A stretch of DNA of 64,000 nucleotides from Glaciecola sp. XM2. GTDB lineage: Bacteria; Pseudomonadota; Gammaproteobacteria; Enterobacterales; Alteromonadaceae. Below are positions 17,748-25,161 of the stretch, in pieces. Both the position numbers and the translations under genes were made by a program. Each line of letters begins with the position of its first letter. The first letter of the stretch is position 1. The stretch covers positions 930,001-994,000 of the forward strand of contig NZ_JAHEOJ010000020.1 in NCBI RefSeq assembly GCF_018595715.1, written 5' to 3'. The notes under the pieces were generated by a model. That model was given only the letters and a program-made list of their open reading frames with translations. It was not told where the DNA came from and did no database searches.

Positions 17748-19421
17748 TTATAAACTCAATAAATCTTTGGCGTTGGCAATGGCCGTGTCGGTCAATGAAT
17801 CACCTGCTAACAGACGCGCAATTTCATTGACGCGCTCTTCTTTCGTCAGTTTAAGAACCTTTGTTTCTGTACTGATCCCGTCACTAAGTTTTGTCACAAA
17901 TAGTTGATTGTGCGCCTGCGCAGCAACCTGTGGTAAGTGGGTGACACACACGACTTGCGACTGCCCGCCCAACTTGTTTAATAGCTTGCCTACAATTGAA
18001 GCGGTTTGTCCACTGATACCCGTATCGACTTCATCAAATACCATCGTTGGGATACTGTAATCCTTCGATCGAATCACCTGAATAGCGAGGCCAATACGTG
18101 CTAGCTCACCTCCGGATACGACCTTTTCCATCACATCAGGTGCTTGCCCTGGGTTAACAGAAACTAAAATGCTGATATGGTCATTTCCTTTTGCGCTAGG
18201 ATTTGCCGCTGCATCAAACCGAATATGAGTTTGCACTATTGCATGGGGCAGGTTCATCTGTTTGATACTGCTTTCGATTTCCGCAGATAATTTTTCAGCC
18301 GCATTTGTTCTAGAGTCGCTTAATTTAAAAGATGCGTCTCTGTAAGCGACAAGGGCTTGTTCACAGTCATTCTCTAATTCGTGTAACGATGCTTCTTGTT
18401 GTTTTAACTGCTCTAATTCATTTGTTAGTGCTTCATGTACTTGAAATAGCTTTTCGGGTTGTGTTGAGTGCTTACGCGCTAAGTCAAGGGCAGTAGCATA
18501 GCGTTTTTCATTTTCTGCTAGTTTGGCTGGGTCGGTCTCAAGACTCGATTGATAATGAGACAGTTCACTGTAGGCCTCTTGTATTTGAATCATAGCGCTT
18601 TGTAATAATTCATATGGGCCGTTTAAGTCTGCGTCAGCGTCTAGTTTATCTTCAATCTCGCCTATGGCACTGGCTAGCAATGAAAGTGCATTACTATTAT
18701 CATCGTCTTTCAAATAGTATTGTGATTTTTCTGCTAAGGTGATGAGATCTTGTATAGAACTTAGCTTTTTAAACTCACTTTCAAGCAGTTCAAATTCACC
18801 CGCCTGCATTGCAAACTCGTCAAGCTCGTCGACCTGGTACTGTAGCAGGCTAACGCGATCTAAGCGCTGTTGCTGCGCCTCTTGTAGCGCCTTTAATGCC
18901 TTTGATTTGTGGGTGAAATCACGAAAGAGAGTTTTAGTCGTATTTAAGAGCTCGGTGTGCTGGGCATAGCCGTCTAACAAACTAAGCTGGTTATCATGTT
19001 TTAGAAACTGGTGATGATCATTTTGGCCATGTATATGTACAAGTTTGGCGCCTAGCACTTTCAATTGTGACAAATTAACAGCAATGCCATTAATGAAGGC
19101 TTTTGAACGTCCTTCATTGCTTACCACACGGCGAATAAAGCATTCATCTGGATTATCTTCTTGCGCGAGCATCTCGTCGTGTAGCCACTGTTTTACGTTG
19201 TTTAGTTTGTTAATATCAAAATGCGTCACGACTTCTGCTCGCTGAGCGCCTTGACGGACGATATTTGACTCTGCACGTGCGCCTAAACATAAGCCTAATG
19301 CATCTAACGCAATAGATTTACCCGCACCAGTCTCACCTGTAATGGCGGTTAGGCCTTGTTGCATGTTAAGTTCGACGTGTTTAACAACAGTAAAGTTTTT
19401 GATATCGATGTGGACGAGCAT
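17748..19421 (-). CDS. recN: DNA repair protein RecN
   Basis: RecN is an SMC-like ATPase that acts at double-strand breaks during recombinational repair. The 557-residue protein has the N-terminal Walker A in AITGETGAGKSIALDALGL (about residues 28-46), a long coiled-coil middle, an ABC signature VVSGGELARIGLAIQ and a Walker B TMVFDEVDTGISGQ near the C-terminus. A LexA box lies 22-41 bases upstream of the start, so SOS induction is likely. nadK lies upstream and bamE downstream. Confidence 0.97.
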   Translation of the reverse strand: MLVHIDIKNFTVVKHVELNMQQGLTAITGETGAGKSIALDALGLCLGARAESNIVRQGAQRAEVVTHFDINKLNNVKQWLHDEMLAQEDNPDECFIRRVVSNEGRSKAFINGIAVNLSQLKVLGAKLVHIHGQNDHHQFLKHDNQLSLLDGYAQHTELLNTTKTLFRDFTHKSKALKALQEAQQQRLDRVSLLQYQVDELDEFAMQAGEFELLESEFKKLSSIQDLITLAEKSQYYLKDDDNSNALSLLASAIGEIEDKLDADADLNGPYELLQSAMIQIQEAYSELSHYQSSLETDPAKLAENEKRYATALDLARKHSTQPEKLFQVHEALTNELEQLKQQEASLHELENDCEQALVAYRDASFKLSDSRTNAAEKLSAEIESSIKQMNLPHAIVQTHIRFDAAANPSAKGNDHISILVSVNPGQAPDVMEKVVSGGELARIGLAIQVIRSKDYSIPTMVFDEVDTGISGQTASIVGKLLNKLGGQSQVVCVTHLPQVAAQAHNQLFVTKLSDGISTETKVLKLTKEERVNEIARLLAGDSLTDTAIANAKDLLSL

Positions 19422-19442
19422 AAAAAAGACTCCAAAAAATAA

Positions 19443-19462
19443 TACTGATAATATATACAGTA
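19443..19462 (-). promoter_or_regulatory. LexA (SOS) box upstream of recN
   Basis: The 20 bases TACTGATAATATATACAGTA match the LexA operator pattern CTG-N10-CAG with TA flanks; the one core deviation is A for T in the left CTGT. It sits immediately upstream of the recN start, where LexA would block the promoter. recN is a classical SOS gene in E. coli. Confidence 0.8.
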
Positions 19463-19498
19463 ATATTTATTCTGTAAAGCCTGATCTTTTGTTGGTAA

Positions 19499-20371
19499 TT
19501 AGTACAGTTTGCTGCCCCAATTAAGCTTGGTTCGTAAGACGTTGAAATAGTTATAATCGGGTGGATGTACCATCGATAAATGGTTTTTATTTTTACGAAT
19601 TTTTACGTAATCGCCCGGGTCAACAGATATTACCTCGTGGCTGTCACAGCTGATTTGCACCGAATCGGAGTTTTGCTTAGAGATTTTTAGTGTGATTTCG
19701 CTATTTGCATCAACAACGATAGGGCGGCTACTGAGAGCGTGTGGGAACATGGGCACAAGGGTTAGCGCGTCTAAGTGTGGCACTAAGATAGGGCCTCCAC
19801 CCGACAACGAATAGGCTGTTGAGCCAGTGGGCGTTGCGATTATGAGGCCATCTGAGCGTTGTGAGAATACGAAGTCGCTGCCTACATAGAGTTCAAACTC
19901 CATCATGTGTGCTACTTTGCTGTGGTGAAGAACCACCTCATTTATGGCTGTGTGAGATTGACTTAATTGACCATCTTTAAAGACTTGCGCTTCGAGAATG
20001 AAGCGCTTTTCACGATACACTTTATTTTCAAAAATATGGTCTAACTGGCGCTCAATATCCTCTGGGTTGATGTCGGTAAGAAAGCCTAGATTCCCTCGGT
20101 TAACACCAACCACGTCGATTTTATATTCTGCGAGCACGCGCGCTGCACCAAGCATATTTCCATCACCGCCAACAACGATGGCCAGATCGGCTTTACTGCC
20201 TATTTCTTTTAAAGTCGCTGAGTGGATGTCACATTCTATGCTGTCGGCGATGCGACTTTCGAGCAGTATTTCACAATTGCGCTTTTTAAGTATTGAGATG
20301 AGTATCTGAATACTGGCATGTGTGTCTTCATGACTTAGCTTGCCAATTAACCCAACGGTAGCATAACGCAT
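19499..20371 (-). CDS. nadK: NAD kinase
   Basis: Phosphorylates NAD+ to NADP+ with ATP. The 290-residue length matches proteobacterial NadK. The catalytic GGDGNML is in LAIVVGGDGNMLGAARVL (about residues 58-75). Later signatures are GVNRGNLGFLTDI, the NEVVLHH segment and TPTGSTAYSLSGGGPI. It is the upstream neighbour of recN with a 77-base gap that carries the recN SOS box. In E. coli grpE lies on the other side; here the PHB block has come in between. Confidence 0.96.
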   Translation of the reverse strand: MRYATVGLIGKLSHEDTHASIQILISILKKRNCEILLESRIADSIECDIHSATLKEIGSKADLAIVVGGDGNMLGAARVLAEYKIDVVGVNRGNLGFLTDINPEDIERQLDHIFENKVYREKRFILEAQVFKDGQLSQSHTAINEVVLHHSKVAHMMEFELYVGSDFVFSQRSDGLIIATPTGSTAYSLSGGGPILVPHLDALTLVPMFPHALSSRPIVVDANSEITLKISKQNSDSVQISCDSHEVISVDPGDYVKIRKNKNHLSMVHPPDYNYFNVLRTKLNWGSKLY

Positions 20372-20444
20372 AGGTTCCTCTGCGCAATTTGTATAGTTAT
20401 CAATAGACTATAACAGCATACAAAGGTTGCAAGCAAACACAACA

Positions 20445-20467
20445 GCAAGCATGAAATGATTGCTTGC
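20445..20467 (-). terminator. Probable terminator of the PHB/3-hydroxybutyrate operon
   Basis: GCAAGCA (minus strand, 20467-20461) pairs with TGCTTGC (20451-20445) around a nine-base loop, followed on the minus strand by a T-rich TGTTGTGTTTG. It lies about 10 bases after the stop of the 3-hydroxybutyrate dehydrogenase gene. Confidence 0.55.
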
Positions 20468-20475
20468 CGATATGG

Positions 20476-21246
20476 CTAGCGCGCAGTCCAACCACCGTCT
20501 AAAATCATGGTCTGTCCGGTAATATTCTTAGCCGCGGGACTCATCAAGAATGCGGCGGTTTCTGCGAGCTCATCAATGCCTATAAATGCCTTTTTCGGCA
20601 TCGGTTCGAGCATGATTTTGTTTACGACATCTTCTTCGCTCATATTATTCTCTTTAGCTTGGGCCGCTATTTGGCTCTCCACCAAAGGGGTTTTTACATA
20701 AGCTGGACATAAGGTGTTGATGGTGACGTTTACATCACCTGTTTCTAATGCGAGGGTTTTGGCAAAACCAAGTAAGCCATGTTTTGCCGCCACATAAGCG
20801 GATTTGTAGGGCGATGCAATCACCGAATGTATGCTCCCAACGTTGATAATGCGGCCAAAGTTTTGCTCGCGCATATGGGGCAATAGAGCACGCGTTAATA
20901 GGGCAGGGCCTACTAACATAATATCAATCAGTAATTGCCATTTGTCTGCTGGAAAGTCTTCTAGCTTTGATACGTGTTGAATGCCGGCGTTATTGACTAA
21001 CACGTCTACCGGTGTGTCTTTTAATAGCTCGGGAAGAGCCGCTATATTGGCTGCATCAGACACATCTAATTTAACCGCAAAGGCTTTTGCGCCAGCGTCT
21101 TTAAGCTTTTGGGCGGCAGCATTGCCAGCGTCTAAATTGATGTCTGCGATAATAATTTGATGACCAAGGCTAGCCAAGTGTTCGCCTATTCCAAAGCCTA
21201 TACCGCTTGCACCACCCGTGATTAAGATTGTTTTGTTACCCGACAT
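20476..21246 (-). CDS. bdhA: 3-hydroxybutyrate dehydrogenase
   Basis: A 256-residue short-chain dehydrogenase that turns (R)-3-hydroxybutyrate into acetoacetate with NAD+. The cofactor motif is ITGGASGIGFGIGEHLA (about residues 8-24), NNAG is present, and the catalytic Ser, Tyr and Lys are in GSIHSVIASPYKSAYVAAKHG. Features specific to the 3-hydroxybutyrate group are NNAGIQHVSKLEDFP and CPAYVKTPLVESQI. It is the last gene of a four-gene operon with a secreted depolymerase and a permease, which supports the substrate call. No acetoacetyl-CoA transferase or ligase gene follows, so that step must be encoded elsewhere. Confidence 0.9.
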   Translation of the reverse strand: MSGNKTILITGGASGIGFGIGEHLASLGHQIIIADINLDAGNAAAQKLKDAGAKAFAVKLDVSDAANIAALPELLKDTPVDVLVNNAGIQHVSKLEDFPADKWQLLIDIMLVGPALLTRALLPHMREQNFGRIINVGSIHSVIASPYKSAYVAAKHGLLGFAKTLALETGDVNVTINTLCPAYVKTPLVESQIAAQAKENNMSEEDVVNKIMLEPMPKKAFIGIDELAETAAFLMSPAAKNITGQTMILDGGWTAR

Positions 21247-21294
21247 GAAAGTTTTCCTGATAAATTGTAAAAATGGTTACCTGCAAACGGTGCG

Positions 21295-22311
21295 TTACTG
21301 GGCACCTAACGCTTGCATTACGTTGTAAATCGCTTTTATTTGTGGACCTTGCTTATTGGCATAGTTCTCATCGGTGTAGCCCCACCAATCCCAACAGCCT
21401 TGCGGGTTAAGCGGCATGAACATCGACTTTTTGACTTGCGGATATAGCACGACCATGTCGTTAGCGTCTGCCCAGCGGTTAAAGCCGCTTTGTTGAGCAT
21501 AAGCATTATCGACATCTTCACTGCTTTGATTACAACCATGAAAGCTGATGTGTAAAGTGCATAACTCGCCGTCTGCACATGCCGCTGGTACATAAATATA
21601 TGCCTCATCGGCAATCGATGTGCCTGATAAAGATGCGTATTGTGATAAATCTATGGTGGCAACTTCTGCCATTGCTTGATCTTTTGGAGGCGTTAATTCA
21701 CCGTAGATGTGCTTGAGAATTTCTCCTGCTGCATCAAAGCCACAGTTACCAATAAACGGGCTCTGTGATACGTCACATGCAGTGCCTGAACCGAGGGTAG
21801 GAAAGTGATGTGAAAATGCTTTGTCATCGATGTAAGTAAGCTGGTCATCACCGAGCCATTGTTGATACTGCTTGGCAAGTAAGTTTGCTGCGGTGCGATT
21901 GACTGTCTCATCTAAAGTGCCATGTATAATGAGCACTCTATCGTCTTCGATGTTTGCTTTAGAAGCCAGTAACTCATCGGCTTGAAAACGCTCATATTGC
22001 GCAATAAAAGGCTCGTTTGTAATGCTGCTAGACGCCTTACTGACGCATTGCCCTAATGCGATACCTATATCATTTAACGCGCAATAATATGGGCCTGCGC
22101 CGACAATGCCAGCACCTACAATCGTTTGCGAGTGCGCAAGTTGGAATTGCGTAGCCATGTATCCGCCAGATGACAAGCCGCTGACAGACGTTTGTTCGAG
22201 ATTTAGATTAAGCTTCACGCCATCTGATGCACTTACCGGCACTAGCGCCGTGCTCAATAAGGCACCTGTCAACATGCTCATAAGCATGGTTCTTTTATTT
22301 ACTATACTCAT
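21295..22311 (-). CDS. Extracellular PHB depolymerase, single catalytic domain
   Basis: A 338-residue secreted serine esterase. The signal peptide is about residues 1-28, ending near VPVSAS. The lipase box lies unusually close to the N-terminus in VSGLSSGGYMATQ (Ser about 47), the circularly permuted arrangement known from the single-domain PHB depolymerase of Penicillium funiculosum. The Asp is in IIHGTLDETVN, the His in FSHHFPT, and the conserved CWDWWGY stretch is near the C-terminus. There is no linker or substrate-binding domain, as in that enzyme. It should cut PHB, probably amorphous or denatured polymer or oligomers, outside the cytoplasm. The gene lies 14 bases after the MetX-like hydrolase gene and 48 before bdhA. 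Confidence 0.85.
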   Translation of the reverse strand: MSIVNKRTMLMSMLTGALLSTALVPVSASDGVKLNLNLEQTSVSGLSSGGYMATQFQLAHSQTIVGAGIVGAGPYYCALNDIGIALGQCVSKASSSITNEPFIAQYERFQADELLASKANIEDDRVLIIHGTLDETVNRTAANLLAKQYQQWLGDDQLTYIDDKAFSHHFPTLGSGTACDVSQSPFIGNCGFDAAGEILKHIYGELTPPKDQAMAEVATIDLSQYASLSGTSIADEAYIYVPAACADGELCTLHISFHGCNQSSEDVDNAYAQQSGFNRWADANDMVVLYPQVKKSMFMPLNPQGCWDWWGYTDENYANKQGPQIKAIYNVMQALGAQ

Positions 22312-22325
22312 GTTGATGTCCCTTC

Positions 22326-23585
22326 CTAATCTGCCAAAAATGCTCTTATTGTCTCGCTGTGAATGGCGATGCCGCTCAAGCCTTCTAAATGCCCTAAGTC
22401 GCCTTCAAGATAGACCAGTTCTACCTCTTTATCGTTTGCTTTGAGCATGTCTCGTGCTCGCTCCAAGTGATACGGCATTAACAACTGATCTTGAGTCGCC
22501 GGGATAAACAAGGTTTTTGCTTTAATATTCGCTAGCCCTTGTTCAATATCGTCATTCATACCCGTTAAAAATAGCTGATTAGCACGGACTAAATACAATA
22601 GATGATTGGCGTCCATACTCGTTGTTCTGCCGCGCGCTCTTTCCATCAGCCACTGCACAATAACCGGTGACTGTTGAATATCATATAAATCAGGCTTGCC
22701 ATCAGCTTGTGCAAGTAGCTGCGCATTTACATCATTAAAGAAATTAGGCGCCAGTGCACTTTGCGTAACAAGCGCCAGCGCCGCGGCTAAACCTTCATTT
22801 GGAAAGTTTTCTGGGGGCTGGTCGTAATACGCACCGCCGCGCCAGTTTTTATCTAAACGAATAGGCGTCGTCCATTGCTCAAGGGTCGCGGTTGTCCAAC
22901 CATCTGCCTTTACCGTACCTATAACAGAAATGAGTCTAGGGACCATATCAGGGTAGGCTGATGCCCATTCAATTGCTTGCATTGAACCCATAGATGGGCC
23001 AGCAACCGCATATAGTTTGTTAATGCCTAAAGAGGCCAGGACAGACTTTTGTACATTCACAAAGTCACGCATGGTGACCACAGGAAAGCTCAAACCGTAG
23101 GGCTTGCCTGTATCAGGGTTGATAGACGCAGGCCCAGTGGTGATAACGTTCTCATCATAAGCATTGATGTTGACCAAACTATCGACACTGATCACAAAAA
23201 AGCGATTAGTATCGATGGCTTTATTAGGGCCGATGATACTGTCCCAGTAGCCCGGCTCTTCATCATCGGGGTGATACTTGCCAGCAGCATGAGACGTGCC
23301 GGTAAAATAGTGAGTGATCAGGATGACGTTACTTTTATCATCGTTCAGTTCACCGTAGCTTTCCCAACCCACGCGGACATTCTTAATTATATCGCCACCA
23401 AAAGTCTCAAACTGCTCGATTTCGTGCACTTGTTTTGTCACCAACATCGTATCATTACTTGAGGTTGCGTTGACTGATTGTGTATCGTTCATATTGCTCC
23501 AAGCAAGCGTTGGCATGCAAATACCAGCTAAAAGAAAGCATAATACCTTACAATAGCGTGATGATTGTTGTTGAACCGCAAACAT
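22326..23585 (-). CDS. Exported MetX-like alpha/beta hydrolase
   Basis: I choose the ATG at 23585: an AAAGGG binding site lies 8 bases upstream and a signal peptide (ending near TLAWS, about residue 30) follows; the longer frame overlaps the permease gene. The 419-residue product has the homoserine O-acetyltransferase fold and signatures: GPNKAIDTNRFFVIS, a conserved NPDTGKPYG with FPVVTMRD, and the nucleophile elbow AGPSMGSMQAIEWA. The Asp is in PATQDQLLMP and the His in GDLGHLEGL. True MetX is cytoplasmic and makes acetylhomoserine; an exported copy between a PHB depolymerase and a permease is more likely an esterase acting on 3-hydroxybutyrate oligomers. The family is known to include esterases mis-annotated as MetX (the MekB case). 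That role is inference. Confidence 0.75.
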   Translation of the reverse strand: MFAVQQQSSRYCKVLCFLLAGICMPTLAWSNMNDTQSVNATSSNDTMLVTKQVHEIEQFETFGGDIIKNVRVGWESYGELNDDKSNVILITHYFTGTSHAAGKYHPDDEEPGYWDSIIGPNKAIDTNRFFVISVDSLVNINAYDENVITTGPASINPDTGKPYGLSFPVVTMRDFVNVQKSVLASLGINKLYAVAGPSMGSMQAIEWASAYPDMVPRLISVIGTVKADGWTTATLEQWTTPIRLDKNWRGGAYYDQPPENFPNEGLAAALALVTQSALAPNFFNDVNAQLLAQADGKPDLYDIQQSPVIVQWLMERARGRTTSMDANHLLYLVRANQLFLTGMNDDIEQGLANIKAKTLFIPATQDQLLMPYHLERARDMLKANDKEVELVYLEGDLGHLEGLSGIAIHSETIRAFLAD

Positions 23586-23601
23586 TTTTAGTGCCCTTTG
23601 T

Positions 23602-24900
23602 TTAGAACAAAATGAATAATGCAATCGCCATTGTCAGGCCTATAATTGGCACTAACACGGTGAGCGCTGCCATCGGTCCATACGCCGCCTGATGTGTCTC
23701 ATGACAAATCGCGCGAATGGTTGTCACTACGTAACCATTATGAGGCAACGAATCAAGTGCACCTGAGCTGATAGACACAATACGATGAAGTTCTTCAGGG
23801 TCTACGCCTTGGTCCATATAATACGGGCCCACAAGGGGTAATGCGATAGCTTGACCACCTGATGCACTGCCCGTTAAGCCTGCAATTACGCTCACCGCAA
23901 TGGCTGCGCCGATTAGCTCATTCCCTGGTATCTGCGTCATAATTTCAACAGTAGACTGAAACGCTTCTGTGGTCTTTGCAATTGCACCAAAGCCTACCAC
24001 TGCGGCGGTGTTGCCAATTGCGACTAAAGCGCCTGTAGTGCCAAGATTAACAGCGTTGCCAAGGTTTTGGAAATATCTAAAGTTAATTAGCATGAGGGTT
24101 AAAACACCACTGCCTAACGCCACAATAAGCGCCATTTCTTTGTATGTTTCGTGGAACAAAAACGAAATGATCAAGACCACAAACAACGGTACAAGTCCGG
24201 TAAATGGATGAGGATAATCACGCTCAATCATTTCTGGGTCTTGTGGTTTAATGTGAAAACGCTCACCGTTATTGACAGCTTTTAAGACCATTTTCTTTAA
24301 CCACCAATAACCAAATACCGCCATAAACACGGCCACTACAGCACTGACTTCCCATGCTGCAAATGGAGATGTGCCCAAATATTTGATGGGTATCCAGTTT
24401 TGAATTTCAGGAGAGCCGGCGGAGGTCATGGTAAATGTAACGGAGCCAAAGGCAAGCGTTGCTGGAATAAATCGTCTGGGCAAATCAGCATCTTTAAACA
24501 GGCTGAGCGCCATCGGATATACTGAAAATGCAACAACAAATACGCTTACACCACCATAAGTGAGTATTGCACATGCGGCTACTACAGCGAATATTGCGTG
24601 TTTGTAGCCTAGCTTAGAAATAATCCAGCGAGCGAGTGAGTCGGCAGCTCCTGTGTCCTCCATGAACTTGCCAAACAAAGCGCCGAGTAAAAACATGAAA
24701 AACCAAGCGGCGATAAACGAAGTAAAACCGCTCATGTAGGTTTGTACAAAATTAACCTCGCCAACAAAGATACTCATATTGCTGGTAAGCGCCACAATAA
24801 TGGCGCACAGAGGAGCGGCGATGAATAAATTCATACCCCGTATGGTTAAGATGATGAGCAAGGCTAGGCCGCCCACAAGTCCGATTAAACTTAACATCAA
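23602..24900 (-). CDS. GntP-family permease, probably for 3-hydroxybutyrate
   Basis: A 432-residue inner-membrane protein with about 12 hydrophobic helices, of the GntP (gluconate:proton symporter) family. Recognisable parts are LLGALFGKFMEDTGAADSLA near residues 70-90, a middle GALVAIGNTAAVVGFGAI, and ASGGQAIALPLVGPYYMD before SSGALDSLPHNGYVVT. GntP relatives carry gluconate or, in several bacteria, 3-hydroxybutyrate. As first gene of the operon with PHB depolymerase and 3-hydroxybutyrate dehydrogenase it is best read as the hydroxybutyrate importer. An AGGA ribosome site precedes the start by 9 bases. It is divergent from the TonB-dependent receptor. Confidence 0.85.
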   Translation of the reverse strand: MMLSLIGLVGGLALLIILTIRGMNLFIAAPLCAIIVALTSNMSIFVGEVNFVQTYMSGFTSFIAAWFFMFLLGALFGKFMEDTGAADSLARWIISKLGYKHAIFAVVAACAILTYGGVSVFVVAFSVYPMALSLFKDADLPRRFIPATLAFGSVTFTMTSAGSPEIQNWIPIKYLGTSPFAAWEVSAVVAVFMAVFGYWWLKKMVLKAVNNGERFHIKPQDPEMIERDYPHPFTGLVPLFVVLIISFLFHETYKEMALIVALGSGVLTLMLINFRYFQNLGNAVNLGTTGALVAIGNTAAVVGFGAIAKTTEAFQSTVEIMTQIPGNELIGAAIAVSVIAGLTGSASGGQAIALPLVGPYYMDQGVDPEELHRIVSISSGALDSLPHNGYVVTTIRAICHETHQAAYGPMAALTVLVPIIGLTMAIALFILF

Positions 24901-25062
24901 AAATATCCTGTTATTGCTTTTATTAGATGCTCAATCGAGCGTTGGATAAGAGTTACATGAAGTATAAGCATGTAATCCATCGTGCGCACAATCCCGCTTT
25001 TAATCTGTGACCGCAGACCGCCAGGATGCGCAAAGTGTGGTCTATAGCGCCCTAAATTCCCA

Positions 25063-25078
25063 TAGTACGATGGTACTA
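25063..25078. promoter_or_regulatory. Palindrome in the divergent PHB-locus promoter region
   Basis: TAGTAC and GTACTA form a perfect six-base inverted repeat around GATG, about 85 bases before the TonB-receptor start and 165 before the permease start. This is the size and position of a regulator operator, but no known consensus is matched. Confidence 0.4.
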
Positions 25079-25085
25079 GTTATTT

Positions 25086-25111
25086 TTTAACGATTTTAAC
25101 TTAAATTTAAC
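25086..25111 (+). repeat. Three TTTAAC direct repeats upstream of the TonB receptor
   Basis: TTTAAC occurs at 25086-25091, 25095-25100 and 25106-25111, with start-to-start steps of 9 and 11 bases, about one helical turn, so the copies would face the same side of the DNA. This could be an activator binding array close to the receptor promoter. Confidence 0.4.
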
Positions 25112-25161
25112 AACGACCGCGATCCCCAGCAACATTAAAGTAAACGTCCTAGGGAATAAAA

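Noticed and set aside
23049-23462. Plus-strand frame of 137 codons inside the MetX-like hydrolase gene
   Set aside because: Antisense shadow without a ribosome site or recognisable domain; the minus frame has full hydrolase motifs.
22326-23624. Upstream start of the MetX-like gene at 23624
   Set aside because: It would overlap the permease gene end and place 13 residues before the signal peptide; the ATG at 23585 has a good ribosome site.
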